64,000 nt of DNA from Pyxidicoccus trucidator (lineage in GTDB: Bacteria; Myxococcota; Myxococcia; Myxococcales; Myxococcaceae). The notes beneath the pieces are model-generated. The model had not been told where the DNA came from and searched no databases. It was given only the letters and a program-made list of their open reading frames with translations. The position numbers and the translations under genes were made by a program. The stretch's first letter is position 1, and each line of letters starts with the position of its first letter. This document shows positions 19,629 to 28,316 of the stretch, in pieces. Location: positions 1-64,000 of the forward strand of contig NZ_JAAIXZ010000012.1 of the NCBI RefSeq assembly GCF_010894435.1, read 5' to 3'.

Positions 19629-21938
19629 ATGCTGTCTGCCCGAATGGCCGGGACGCTCGCCGTCCTCGTCTTGCTGAGCGCCTGTTCCGGAGGTCGCGGA
19701 GAACCGACGGATGGCCCCCTGCTGTCCGCCGTGGAGCTGTCCCCCACCTCGGTGGGTGTCCCCTACGAGGCCCGGCTGCCGGCCACCGGGGGCGCGGCGC
19801 CGCTGAGCTACTCGCTCAGGGGCACGCCCCCGCCGGGCTTCTCCTTCGACACGTCCGAGGCGAGGCTGATGGGCCCGGCCAGCGAGTCCGGCGAGTTCAA
19901 CATCACCGTGAGCGTCCGGGACTCGGTGGGCAGCGAGGACACCCGCACCTATGCGTTGAAGGTGTGGCCCGCGCCCGCGCTGTCCGACGGCAACGCGCCC
20001 GTCGCCACCGCGGGCGCCAGCTACGAGCACTCCTTCGTCGCGGTGGGTGGCCAGCCGCCGCTGCGCTGGTCCGTGGCGGGGGGGACGCTGCCCACCGGCC
20101 TGTCCCTCAGCTCCGAGGGTGTGCTGAGCGGCGTTCCCCAGGGCGAGGGCGCCTACTCCTTCACCTTGCGCGTGCAGGACGCCAGCGGGGCGGCGGCCCA
20201 GGCGCATCAGGGGCTGGCGGTCCTGGCCCCGGGCGGGAATCCGGACGGTGGCCCCAAGCCGGCCACCTTCCCGGTGGCGGTGGCCAACTGGAACATCGAG
20301 TGGTTCGGGGACCCGGTGCAGGACCCGGCCGACGATGCGCTGCAGCTCACCAATGCCCAGGCGGTCATCGCCGACGCGGGCGCGGACATCTGGGGTCTGG
20401 CCGAAATCGTCAGCACCGCGCAGTTCAACGAGCTGAAGGCGCGGCTGCCCGGCTACGACGGCTTCCTGGCGGACGACTCCAGCCAGGTGTCCTCCGGCTC
20501 GAGCTACTACAGCTCCGGCGAGCAGAAGCTGGGCGTGCTCTTCAAGTCGGACGTGGTGCGGGTGCTGCGGGCCGAGGTGGTCCTGACGGATTACAACTTC
20601 GACTTCGCCGGGAGGCCCCCGCTGCGGGTGGACCTGCGCGTCACCCGGAACGGCTCCAGCGTGGACATGAGCGTGATGGTGGTGCACCTGAAGGCCACCA
20701 CGAGCAGCCCTGCCTCGGACGACCACGCCCGGCGACTGGCCGCGGCCGGGCGGCTGAAGAGCTACCTGGACGACCAGCTGCCCACGCAGCGGGTCATGGT
20801 GGTGGGCGACTGGAATGACGACGTGGACACGTCCACGGTGTCGGGGCTGGACACGCCCTTCCGCAACTTCGTCAACGACACGTCCCGCTATACGTTCACC
20901 ACGCAGGCCCTGTCCCTGGCGAACGAGGGCAGCACGGCACGGCGCTCCACCTTCATCGACCACCAGCTCGCCACCAACGAGATGATGGCAAACTACGTCC
21001 CCAGCTCCACCCGGGTGATTCGGCCGACATTCACCGGCTACTCTTCCAACACGTCGGACCACTACCCCATCTTCAGCCGCTTCGACTTCGGCCAGGGCAA
21101 GGCCCTCCGGCTCACCGCACCCAATGGCGGCGAGACGCTCACCTCGGGCACGACGTACGACATCACCTGGACGTCGAACGGCATCGACACGGTGCGGCTG
21201 CGGTACTCGCTCGACAACGGCCAGACGTGGAATGACCTCGTCGCGTCCACGCCCGCCGCCTCCGGGAGCTACCGGTGGACGGTGCCCACGGCGCAGTCCG
21301 GCGGCGCGCGCGTGCAGGTGAGCGACACGGGTGACGCCAGCTTCTCCGATGCCAGCGACAGCACCTTCCTGCTGAACCGCACCGCGCCCCGGGTCTTCAT
21401 CAACGAGTACCTGCCTCAGCCCAACTTCAAGCCGGGGACCAGCACCCTGGACTTCGACCAGACGTTCGTGGAGCTGCTCAACACGGGGACCACCGCCGTG
21501 GACATCAGCGGCTGGAAGCTTCACGACGACAAGTCCTACGTCGGTGCGACCCCCGCGACGGACCCCGCGCGACACATCTTCCCCGCCGGCACCGTGCTCC
21601 AACCGGGGCGGGTGTACACCGTCTACTCGGGGGCCACCGCCGTGCCCACGGGCGCCACCAATGCCACCTTCGCCAACGGCGTGAACAGCACCAATGGGCA
21701 ATACACCGGACTGCGCTTCGACCGGGGCCGCAACGTGGGCGGCATCGGCGACTCCGTATACCTCGTCCTGCCGGACGGCACCGTGGAGGACAGCACCAGC
21801 TACGCGGACACCATCCAGGGCACGTCCTACAACCGGAGCCCGGACGCCAGCTCCACCGACTCCTGGGTACTGCACACCACCCTGTCCACCAGCCTCACCG
21901 CCTCGCCCGGTCGGCGCGCCAACGGCTCGGCGTTCTAG
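19629..21938 (+). CDS. Secreted nuclease-fold lipoprotein with Ig-like and lamin-tail domains
   Basis: About 769 residues. The ATG at 19629 follows CGGAG by 9 bases and opens a lipoprotein signal ending VLLSACSGG. Two immunoglobulin-like putative-Ig (He_PIG-type) domains follow at about 30-200. Next is an endonuclease/exonuclease/phosphatase fold with VANWNIEWFGD, WGLAEIV, VMVVHLKATT, VVGDWNDD and a terminal SDHYPI, which covers the catalytic Asn, Glu, His and Asp set expected for the family. After a fibronectin-like module (LTAPNGGETL) comes a C-terminal lamin-tail domain (VFINEYLPQP, FVELLNTG, ISGWKLHDD). It is probably an extracellular or surface nuclease or phosphodiesterase. Confidence 0.82.
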   Translation: MLSARMAGTLAVLVLLSACSGGRGEPTDGPLLSAVELSPTSVGVPYEARLPATGGAAPLSYSLRGTPPPGFSFDTSEARLMGPASESGEFNITVSVRDSVGSEDTRTYALKVWPAPALSDGNAPVATAGASYEHSFVAVGGQPPLRWSVAGGTLPTGLSLSSEGVLSGVPQGEGAYSFTLRVQDASGAAAQAHQGLAVLAPGGNPDGGPKPATFPVAVANWNIEWFGDPVQDPADDALQLTNAQAVIADAGADIWGLAEIVSTAQFNELKARLPGYDGFLADDSSQVSSGSSYYSSGEQKLGVLFKSDVVRVLRAEVVLTDYNFDFAGRPPLRVDLRVTRNGSSVDMSVMVVHLKATTSSPASDDHARRLAAAGRLKSYLDDQLPTQRVMVVGDWNDDVDTSTVSGLDTPFRNFVNDTSRYTFTTQALSLANEGSTARRSTFIDHQLATNEMMANYVPSSTRVIRPTFTGYSSNTSDHYPIFSRFDFGQGKALRLTAPNGGETLTSGTTYDITWTSNGIDTVRLRYSLDNGQTWNDLVASTPAASGSYRWTVPTAQSGGARVQVSDTGDASFSDASDSTFLLNRTAPRVFINEYLPQPNFKPGTSTLDFDQTFVELLNTGTTAVDISGWKLHDDKSYVGATPATDPARHIFPAGTVLQPGRVYTVYSGATAVPTGATNATFANGVNSTNGQYTGLRFDRGRNVGGIGDSVYLVLPDGTVEDSTSYADTIQGTSYNRSPDASSTDSWVLHTTLSTSLTASPGRRANGSAF

Positions 21939-21948
21939 GCGGGAGGGC

Positions 21949-21980
21949 GCTCCCGAGGGAAGGTTCCACTCCCCGGGAGC
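21949..21980 (+). terminator. Terminator hairpin after the nuclease-fold gene
   Basis: GCTCCCG-A-GGGA pairs with TCCC-CGGGAGC around a 9-base loop, giving an 11-bp stem with one bulged base. No T-run follows. Confidence 0.55.
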
Positions 21981-22078
21981 ACGGTGTTCCGGCGCGCGCA
22001 GCGGTCAGGCGCGGCGGTCCGCCCACGTCGGCCCGGACGGGCCCGTGCCCCGGCGGAGCAGGCGCTCCCTCCGGTGGT

Positions 22079-22109
22079 CGGGCCCTGCCTCTATATAAGG
22101 AGGGGCCCG
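22079..22109 (+). promoter_or_regulatory. Hairpin around the ribosome site of the following gene
   Basis: CGGGCCC (22079-22085) and GGGCCCG (22103-22109) form a perfect 7-bp stem that ends 2 bases before the ATG at 22112. The AAGGAGG ribosome site lies in its loop and stem edge and could also pair with CCTC inside the loop. The loop contains TATATAA. Control of translation is inferred only. Confidence 0.35.
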
Positions 22110-22111
22110 CC

Positions 22112-22771
22112 ATGGTGGAGACGCTCACGCTGTACCGCCCGGTGGGGTTGAAGGAGACGGAGCTCGTGCTGGCCAGGGGCTGCACGGGCTTCCCGCCCCG
22201 GCTGCCGGACCAACCCCTCTTCTACCCCGTCATGAACGCGGCCTACGCGCGGCAGATTGCGCGTGACTGGAACGCGCCGGACGCGGGCTCGGGGCACGTG
22301 GGCTTCGTCACCGCCTTCGACGTGGACGCGGCGTACCTCGCCCGCTTCCCCGTGCGGACGGTGGGCGCCCGGGGGCACCAGGAGCTGTGGGTGCCGGCGG
22401 AGGAGCTGGAGGACTTCAACGCCCACCTGGTTGGCCCGGTGCGCTTCACCGAAGTCTGGTACGGCCCGGCCTACCGGGGACCGGACTCGCCACTGGGGCC
22501 GCTGGAGTCGCAGCTGGGCGGCCTGGGTGAGCGGGCCGGGGTGTCCGACGCGCGGCTGGGGGAGGTGCTCCACGCCTGTCAGGCCGCTGTCCTCTGCAAC
22601 GCGGGCTGGTGGGAGTCCACCCCGGCGCAGGCGCAGGGGATGGAGGAGCGCGTCCGGGCGGAGCTGCTCACCCGGATCCACGCGGCCTGGGCGACCGGGT
22701 TCCCGGCGTGGCCCCTGCCCGAGCGGGGTCCACGAGCCGAAAGGGCCTCACCTCTGCACGTGCAGAGGTAG
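22112..22771 (+). CDS. ADP-ribosylation/crystallin J1-like protein, 3' end in repeat
   Basis: 219 residues. The opening LYRPVGLKETELVLARGCTG, the block FPPRLPDQPLFYPV and YARQIARDWN, and the later HQELWVPAEELEDFN match small proteins usually named 'ADP-ribosylation/crystallin J1', whose activity has not been shown. An AAGGAGG site precedes the ATG. The last residues (ASPLHVQR) and the stop are encoded by the first unit of the palindrome array at 22750, so the native C-terminus may have been replaced when the repeat entered or expanded. It reads toward the sigma factor operon but is separated from it by the array. Confidence 0.65.
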   Translation: MVETLTLYRPVGLKETELVLARGCTGFPPRLPDQPLFYPVMNAAYARQIARDWNAPDAGSGHVGFVTAFDVDAAYLARFPVRTVGARGHQELWVPAEELEDFNAHLVGPVRFTEVWYGPAYRGPDSPLGPLESQLGGLGERAGVSDARLGEVLHACQAAVLCNAGWWESTPAQAQGMEERVRAELLTRIHAAWATGFPAWPLPERGPRAERASPLHVQR

Positions 22772-23013
22772 AGGCCCCCTCCCGGCCTCAAGGGCTTCAC
22801 CTCTGCACGTGCAGAGGTAGGGGCCCCCTCCCGGCCTCATGGGCTTCACCTCTGCACGTGCAGAGGTAGGGCCCCCTCCCGGCCTCAAGGGCTTCACCTC
22901 TGCACGTGCAGAGGTAGGGCCCCCCTCCTGGCCTCATGGGCTTCACCTCTGCACGTGCAGAGGTAAGGGCCCCCTCCCGGCCTCAAGGGCTTCACCTCTG
23001 CACGTGCAGAGGT
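22750..23013. repeat. Six tandem 49-bp units with a perfect 20-bp palindrome
   Basis: The palindrome ACCTCTGCACGTGCAGAGGT occurs without a mismatch at 22750, 22799, 22848, 22896, 22945 and 22994, a period of 49, 49, 48, 49 and 49 bases. The spacers are nearly identical to each other (GGCCCCCTCCCGGCCTCA, then AGGGCTTC or TGGGCTTC), and the A/T at that place alternates A, T, A, T, A, so the array grew by duplicating 98-bp dimers. The core is CACGTG. The first unit forms the 3' end of the preceding gene. Each copy can form a 10-bp hairpin in RNA or act as a dimer-binding site in DNA. Confidence 0.9.
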
Positions 23014-23210
23014 GAGGGGTCCCCACCCCAGGTCGTTTGCGGCCGTATGACCGCCTCCGCGCAACGAATTCTGGCCTCCGTTTCAAGAAATCGACGGCTC
23101 TTCGTTCCAGCCGGCGACCCAGATGTGGAGCACAGTCCGTATCCCTTTTTGTGAGGGAGACGGACAGCCGGGCACGGGGCCCGAGCCGGCTCGGCTGGGA
23201 CGGAGACTCC
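22772..23210. other. Intergenic region holding the palindrome array and the sigma-operon leader
   Basis: The first 240 bases are the array; the remaining 200 (23014-23210) are unique and carry no supported gene. A TCCCT/AGGGA hairpin with a T-rich loop lies at 23143-23156. I see no clear promoter of a known class, although the sigma factor operon must start here. Confidence 0.5.
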
Positions 23211-23903
23211 GTGCTGCCAGGAAACGACAGGTCCGTCTTGGAGGCGTTCCGCCGGGGGGACGCCGCCGTGCTCACCCAGGTCTATCGGGCCTACTCGCCG
23301 GAGGTGCTTCGGTACCTCTCGCGGCGGTTCGCGGTAGGGGGCGACGGAGGGACGCGGACGGTGGCCCTCTCCGCGTTGGACCTGGATGCCGCGCACCAGG
23401 AGACCTTCGTCCGGGCCTTCCGCCCCAACATGCGGCAGGCCTACGACGGGGTACGCCCCTACCTGGGCTTCCTGCTGACGGTGGCCCGCTCGACGGCCAT
23501 CGACCTGATGCGGGCGTCGGGGCGCGTGGCGCGCGAGGCCGTCGCCATGGACGACGCTCCCGAGCTGACGCACCTGCCCACCGAGAGCCGGAGCCCGGAA
23601 GAGGAGGCGCTGGGCACGGAGGTGCGCACGCTGGTGCGCCGCTTCCTGGACGCCCTGCCGGAAGAGGGGCGCGCACTGGCGCAGCTGCGCTTCGTGGAGG
23701 GGCTGTCGCAGGAATCCGCCGCCGAGCAGCTCCAGCTCACCCGGGGAGAGGTCCGGGTGCGTGAGAAGCGGCTGCGGACGCAGTTCACGGAGCATCTGAA
23801 GGCCTCGGGCTGGCTGGAAGCCTCGGCCGAGCCCGGGCGGATGGAGCTGGGAGTCCTCCTGGCCTCGCTCGCCCTGTGCGCGATAGGGAGCATGCCATCA
23901 TGA
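23211..23903 (+). CDS. ECF-like RNA polymerase sigma factor
   Basis: 230 residues from the GTG at 23211, which has GGAG 5 bases upstream; the frame is open to 23037 but that stretch lacks a ribosome site and coding character. Region 2 covers about residues 17-105 (VLRYLSRRF, AHQETFVRAFRP, VRPYLGFLLTVARSTAIDLM). Region 4 covers 137-192 (LDALPEEGRALAQLRFVEGL, then SQESAAEQL and the recognition helix). Region 2.2 is unusual, with a Gly-rich insert near residue 43. The last 20 residues are hydrophobic (GVLLASLALCAIGS), odd for a sigma factor. The stop overlaps the anti-sigma ATG as ATGA, so the three genes to 26367 form a coupled operon. Confidence 0.82.
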   Translation: MLPGNDRSVLEAFRRGDAAVLTQVYRAYSPEVLRYLSRRFAVGGDGGTRTVALSALDLDAAHQETFVRAFRPNMRQAYDGVRPYLGFLLTVARSTAIDLMRASGRVAREAVAMDDAPELTHLPTESRSPEEEALGTEVRTLVRRFLDALPEEGRALAQLRFVEGLSQESAAEQLQLTRGEVRVREKRLRTQFTEHLKASGWLEASAEPGRMELGVLLASLALCAIGSMPS

Positions 23904-24652
23904 GGTGGTACGAGAGACACATCGACGCCAGCCTGCCGCGCTGGTCTCAGGGAGCGCTGTCCTCCCGCGAGTCCGCCCGCCTGCTGCGCCATGCTCATGC
24001 GTGCACGCGCTGCGGGTTCCGGTACGAGCGCTGGGCCCAGGCGCACCGCGGCCTCGAGGGCGGCGACCTGGACCAGCCCTCGTCCGCGGAGCGCATGGCG
24101 CTGACCGAGGGCGGCCTGGCGGCGGCCCTGGCCGCGGCGGCTCCCGAGGAGTCCTCGGCGCGCTGGCCCTCGCTGGCCCTGCTCGGCGGCGCGCTGGCCG
24201 CCGCCTTCCTGGCGGTGGTGCTGGTGCCCACCATCACCCCCAACGAGTTCGGCGTCCGCGGCGCGGGCACGCCCCCGCCCGCCGTGGCGCTGCGCATCTT
24301 CTGCGCCACCGCCGGCCAGCCCCTGCGCGAGCTGCACGCGGGGGACAGCTGCCAGGCAGGCGCCATGCTGGCCTTCGCCGCGGGTGGCAACTCGCCCTAC
24401 ACCCACGTCGCTGTCCAGGTCCGCGGCGCGAAGAAGGCGGAGGTCATGGCCGGCCCCTTCGTCCTGACCGGCCCTGTAGGCAAGGAAGGCCCCGTGGAGC
24501 TGACCGTCCCCATGCCCCAGGCGGCCGGGGTGGTGGAAGTCACCGCGGCCTTCGCGGACCGCCCGGCCGCGGCCCTGGCGGCCCTCCGCGGTGAGCAGCA
24601 CGAAGGGTCTGTGGTGCTGAAGCAGGAGGTAAAGGTAGAGGACGGCCCATGA
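23900..24652 (+). CDS. Zinc-type membrane anti-sigma factor
   Basis: 250 residues from the ATG at 23900, which overlaps the sigma stop. The N-terminal domain carries the anti-sigma zinc motif Hx3Cx2C (H31, C35, C38; HAHACTRC). A transmembrane helix lies at about 90-112 (LALLGGALAAAFLAVVLVP). A periplasmic domain of about 135 residues follows with two Cys (IFCATAG, GDSCQAG) that could bond, and a beta-rich pattern. By analogy with ZAS anti-sigma factors the cytosolic part should hold the sigma factor inactive until the outer domain senses a signal. The frame extends to 23876 but the coupled start is preferred. The stop overlaps the caspase ATG. Confidence 0.75.
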   Translation: MRWYERHIDASLPRWSQGALSSRESARLLRHAHACTRCGFRYERWAQAHRGLEGGDLDQPSSAERMALTEGGLAAALAAAAPEESSARWPSLALLGGALAAAFLAVVLVPTITPNEFGVRGAGTPPPAVALRIFCATAGQPLRELHAGDSCQAGAMLAFAAGGNSPYTHVAVQVRGAKKAEVMAGPFVLTGPVGKEGPVELTVPMPQAAGVVEVTAAFADRPAAALAALRGEQHEGSVVLKQEVKVEDGP

Positions 24653-26367
24653 GAAAGTTGGGACTGCTCCTGGGAGCCGTCGCGCTGCTCTCCGCCGAGG
24701 GCGCCTCGGCGCAGGGAGCGGTGGTACGCCGCGCGCTCGTCATCGCCCACAACGGGAGCGATGACCCGTCGCTGCCGGACCTGCGCTTCGCGGATGACGA
24801 CGGCGTGCTGTGGGCGGAGACGCTCCAGCGGCTGGGCGTGGAGACGACGCTGCTGGTGGACCCGGACGACGTGACGCGCGCCGGGGCCCGGCCCGTGCTG
24901 GCCGGCGCCCGCCCGCCCACGCCAGACGAGGTGAAGCGCGAGGTGGCGCGGCTGCGCGCGGCCAGCCTGGCCGATGACGAGCTGGGAAGGCAGACGGACG
25001 TGCTCGTCGTCTACGTGGGCCATGGCAACACGGACGAGGCCGGACGCGCCTACTTCACCCTCGCCGGAGGCCGCCTGGACAAGGCGAGCCTCTATGCCGA
25101 CGTGGTGGACCCGCTCGCCGCGGACTACACGCACGTCATCGTCGACGCATGCCGCGCCTCGGGCGTGGTGGGCAGCCGCGGTGGCGGGACGGACGCGGCG
25201 GTGCTGGCGGAGCTGCGCGGCATGCTCGCGCGCGAGCAACTGGCCACCCGGCCCACCGTGGGCGCCGTCTTCGCCGAGAGCGACGACGGCGAGACGCACG
25301 AGTGGTCCCGCATCCGCGCCGGCGTCTTCAGCCACGTGGCGCGCTCGGGCCTCATGGGCGCCGCGGACATCAACGGCGACGGCCGCGTGGAGTACAGCGA
25401 GCTGGGCGCCTTCGTCTCCGCGTCGCTGCAGGGCGTGAAGGGCCTGCCCGCGCGGCTCACCATCCACGCCTTCGCGCCCACCGGCGAGCCCCGGCGCCCG
25501 CTGGTGGGCCCCGCGCCGAGGGGCCCCAGCCTCACCCTGCCCTCCGGCTTCGAGCACTCGCGCATCTCCGTGGAGGATTCGGACGGGCGGCGGCTCGCGG
25601 ACGTGCGGCGCTCGGAGGACCAGTACGTGCTGCTGCGCCTGCCCGAACGCGAGGTGTACTGGATTCGCACCCCGGACTCCGAGGCGCGCATCACCCTGGC
25701 GGAGCTGTCCACCGGCGTGCCGGCCATGGCCGCGCGCGAGCTGCAGGAGCGCGGCCCCGCCGAGGAGGCGCTGCGCCGCGGCCTGTTCGCGGTGCCCCTG
25801 GACAAGCACTTCTACGAGCAATACGTCGCCGCCGCCGGGCTGGTGCCGGTGGACCTGGCCCGGGCCTTTCCCCCCGCCGAGGGCGGCACGCTGCCGCACG
25901 CGCTGCTCCGCCAGCCGGCGAGGGGGTGGGATTTGGGCCTGACGGCACTGCGGGCCCCGCTGGGGTTGAACACCCTGTCCACCGGGCCCAGCGTGGCGCT
26001 GCGCCTGGAGCTGGCGCCCTTCCTCTATTACGGCGTGCGGGGCACCTACGCGCTGACGCCGGTGGCCCGCGACGGCTTCCGCCTGCACCGCGCCACGGTG
26101 CAGGGCCTGGTGGGCACGGAGGGGCTGTACCGCACGCCGCTGTTCCTGGAGGCAGGCGCGGGCTGGGGCGTGCTGGGAGTGACGAAGGGCGCGCTGCGGA
26201 TGGGCGACCCGCTGGTGCTCACCACGCACGCGGCGGCGGGGGTGATGGCGAAGGTGTCGGGGCTGAGGCTGCGGCTGGCGGCGACGCTGTCCGCGGACCG
26301 CGTCACCCTCAATGGCAAGGACTACTGGGACCCGTCCTACGGCGTGGAGCTGGCGCTGCGGCGCTAA
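24649..26367 (+). CDS. Exported caspase-like (C14) peptidase with C-terminal beta domain
   Basis: 572 residues. A signal peptide (1-22, ending GASAQG) precedes a caspase-fold domain (about 25-265). The catalytic His lies in VVYVGHGN (H125) and the Cys in VIVDACRAS (C168), with a DINGDGRVEYSE calcium-like loop after it at 240-251. The dyad is intact, so activity is plausible. Residues 420-572 look like a beta-rich or barrel-like region with alternating hydrophobic strands (LELAPFLYYGVRGTY, LRLRLAATLS). Translation is coupled to the anti-sigma gene. A periplasmic or envelope protease tied to a sigma/anti-sigma pair suggests control of stress or death signalling, but substrate and role are inferred. 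Confidence 0.78.
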   Translation: MRKLGLLLGAVALLSAEGASAQGAVVRRALVIAHNGSDDPSLPDLRFADDDGVLWAETLQRLGVETTLLVDPDDVTRAGARPVLAGARPPTPDEVKREVARLRAASLADDELGRQTDVLVVYVGHGNTDEAGRAYFTLAGGRLDKASLYADVVDPLAADYTHVIVDACRASGVVGSRGGGTDAAVLAELRGMLAREQLATRPTVGAVFAESDDGETHEWSRIRAGVFSHVARSGLMGAADINGDGRVEYSELGAFVSASLQGVKGLPARLTIHAFAPTGEPRRPLVGPAPRGPSLTLPSGFEHSRISVEDSDGRRLADVRRSEDQYVLLRLPEREVYWIRTPDSEARITLAELSTGVPAMAARELQERGPAEEALRRGLFAVPLDKHFYEQYVAAAGLVPVDLARAFPPAEGGTLPHALLRQPARGWDLGLTALRAPLGLNTLSTGPSVALRLELAPFLYYGVRGTYALTPVARDGFRLHRATVQGLVGTEGLYRTPLFLEAGAGWGVLGVTKGALRMGDPLVLTTHAAAGVMAKVSGLRLRLAATLSADRVTLNGKDYWDPSYGVELALRR

Positions 26368-26405
26368 ACGGGGCGGGCCGGTTGCCCCTCGAAAGAGACT
26401 GAGTC

Positions 26406-28268
26406 ATGGGACGTAGCTGGATGGCGGTGCTCCTGGTCGCCGTGGGGTGTGACGGCATCGACCTGGAGCAGCTCGTCAAGCAACACCCGCCCCTCACCCG
26501 GTTCGCCGAGGAGCCCGCGGGGGCGAACTGCCCCCACGGCGGGCACTCCGTGCGCACGGGCCTGGACGTGGACGAAGACGGCACGCTCGCGGACACCGAG
26601 GTGACGACCACCGAGTACGTCTGCGCCTCGGCCCTCCCGGGCGTACTGGTGCGGCGGCAGTCGATTCCTCCAGGAGCGCAGTGCCCGCACGGCGGCCAGC
26701 TCTTCCGCGCCGGGCATGACCTGAACGGCAACGACGAGCTGGAGGACTCTGAAGTCACCCGCGAGGTCATCGGCTGCACGGAGCCGGAGGCCGTCATCAC
26801 CCGCGTGCGCGCCCTGCCTCCGGAGCAGGACTTCTGCGAGGTCGCCGGCCACGCGGTAGAGGCCGGACCGGACCTGGACCGGGATGGCGTGCTGGACGAC
26901 AGCGAGCGCCGGGCCCAGGTCTTCTCCTGCGAGGACGCGTCCGCGATTCGCCTCCACCAAATCGAGGAGCCCACCACCACGGCGTGCCCTGCCGGGAGCA
27001 CCCGCGTGGACGTGGGCACGGACCGCGACGGAGACGGCACCTTCGAGAGCGACGAGGTGGCCATGAGCATGTTCGTGTGCCGGCCGCTCCAGACGTTCGA
27101 CGGGACGTACACCGTGCGGAACGCGGCGGACCTCGCGGCGCTCCAAGGCATCTCCCGCATCCGGGGCATGCTCGAGGTCATCGCCACGTCCCTCACCGAG
27201 GTGGACCTCCCCCACCTGATGGTGGTGGAGGCCACCATCGTCATCCGCGGCAACCCGGCCCTGAAGAGCGTCCAGCTGCGGGGGCTGCGCTTCGTGGACC
27301 GGGACCTGCTCGTCCATGGGAACCCGCTCCTGGAGACGCTCGTGGCGGGCTCGCACGAGGAGGCGCTGTGGCTGGGAAGCCACCTGACGGTGGAGGACAA
27401 CGCCCGGCTCTCCACCCTTGCCGGCCTGAGCACCATCATCCCGGACCGCGGCGTCACTGTGGGTGACAACCCCCTGCTCGAGGTCGCGGGCTCCTTTGAC
27501 CGCGTCTACGAGCTCCGGGGCAATGTCACCCTGCGGAACAACCCGCGGCTGCTGGCCCTGCCCTTCACGAGCCTGGAGCAGGTGGGCGGCACCCTGGAAA
27601 TCCTCAACAACGACGCCCTGACCTCCATTGCAGGCATGCCCCTGAAGACTGTCGGTGGAGACCTCCGCATCGAGGGCAACGACGTGCTGGGCGACCTGTT
27701 CGGCCTGTCGGAGCTCACGTCCATCAACGGCAGGCTCGACGTCCGGGAGAACGCGGCGCTGCACTCCATGAACGGCCTGCAAGAGCTCACGCGCGCCGGG
27801 GCCATCTCCATCGTCGGGAACCCGAACCTGGGAGCCGCGGGCGACTTCCTCTCGCTCCAGACGCTGGAGCAGGAGCTCTACATCGGCGGCAACGACAAGC
27901 TGGCCTTCCTGGGCACGCTGGGCACGTTCCGACACACGGGCAGCCTCATCATCATGGCCAACCCCCTGCTCAAAAGCCTGAGCGGGCTCGAGCACGTCCG
28001 GAGCCTGGGCCTCCTGCACATCCACAACAGCAACGGGCTGACGAGCCTGGCCGCCCTGAGCGGGCTCCAGGACCTGGAGGAGCTGCGGGTGACCTTCAAC
28101 GGATACCTGGCGAAGCTGGACCTGGACGGCCTCACGCGGGTGACTCGCGCCTTCAAGGTCGTGGAGAACCCGCGCCTGCCCACGTGCTGGGCCACGACAC
28201 TCGCGGCGCGGACCTTCCCGGGCCAACCCGACATCACCCGGAACGACAGCACCGCGACCTGTGACTGA
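26406..28268 (+). CDS. DUF7151-like/L-domain repeat lipoprotein, paralogue 1
   Basis: 620 residues. A short N-terminus ends in VAVGCDG, a likely lipobox, followed by IDLEQLVKQH, shared by all three paralogues. Residues 35-235 hold five repeats of about 50 residues of the form 'CPHGGxxxxxGxDxDxDGxLxDxEVTxTEYVC', the DUF7151 pattern with calcium-like Asp positions and paired Cys. From about 240 to 600 come leucine-rich, receptor L-domain-like repeats (LxIxxNPxLxxL), closing with NPRLPTC and a final TC. Probably a surface lipoprotein with an adhesive or sensory function. It starts 38 bases after the caspase gene on the same strand and could be in its operon. Confidence 0.75.
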   Translation: MGRSWMAVLLVAVGCDGIDLEQLVKQHPPLTRFAEEPAGANCPHGGHSVRTGLDVDEDGTLADTEVTTTEYVCASALPGVLVRRQSIPPGAQCPHGGQLFRAGHDLNGNDELEDSEVTREVIGCTEPEAVITRVRALPPEQDFCEVAGHAVEAGPDLDRDGVLDDSERRAQVFSCEDASAIRLHQIEEPTTTACPAGSTRVDVGTDRDGDGTFESDEVAMSMFVCRPLQTFDGTYTVRNAADLAALQGISRIRGMLEVIATSLTEVDLPHLMVVEATIVIRGNPALKSVQLRGLRFVDRDLLVHGNPLLETLVAGSHEEALWLGSHLTVEDNARLSTLAGLSTIIPDRGVTVGDNPLLEVAGSFDRVYELRGNVTLRNNPRLLALPFTSLEQVGGTLEILNNDALTSIAGMPLKTVGGDLRIEGNDVLGDLFGLSELTSINGRLDVRENAALHSMNGLQELTRAGAISIVGNPNLGAAGDFLSLQTLEQELYIGGNDKLAFLGTLGTFRHTGSLIIMANPLLKSLSGLEHVRSLGLLHIHNSNGLTSLAALSGLQDLEELRVTFNGYLAKLDLDGLTRVTRAFKVVENPRLPTCWATTLAARTFPGQPDITRNDSTATCD

Positions 28269-28316
28269 GCGCGGCTGGCCGGGCCACGTCCTCCGGGACG
28301 AAGAAGAGAGGCAGTG

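Noticed and set aside
19539-21875. 778-codon minus-strand frame opposite the nuclease-fold gene
   Set aside because: His/Gly/Val-rich shadow with no motifs.
22750-23013. CRISPR array
   Set aside because: The units are palindromes with near-identical spacers, not unique spacers, and no cas genes are near.
24397-26229. 610-codon minus-strand frame opposite the anti-sigma and caspase genes
   Set aside because: Antisense to two coupled genes with clear catalytic and zinc motifs.
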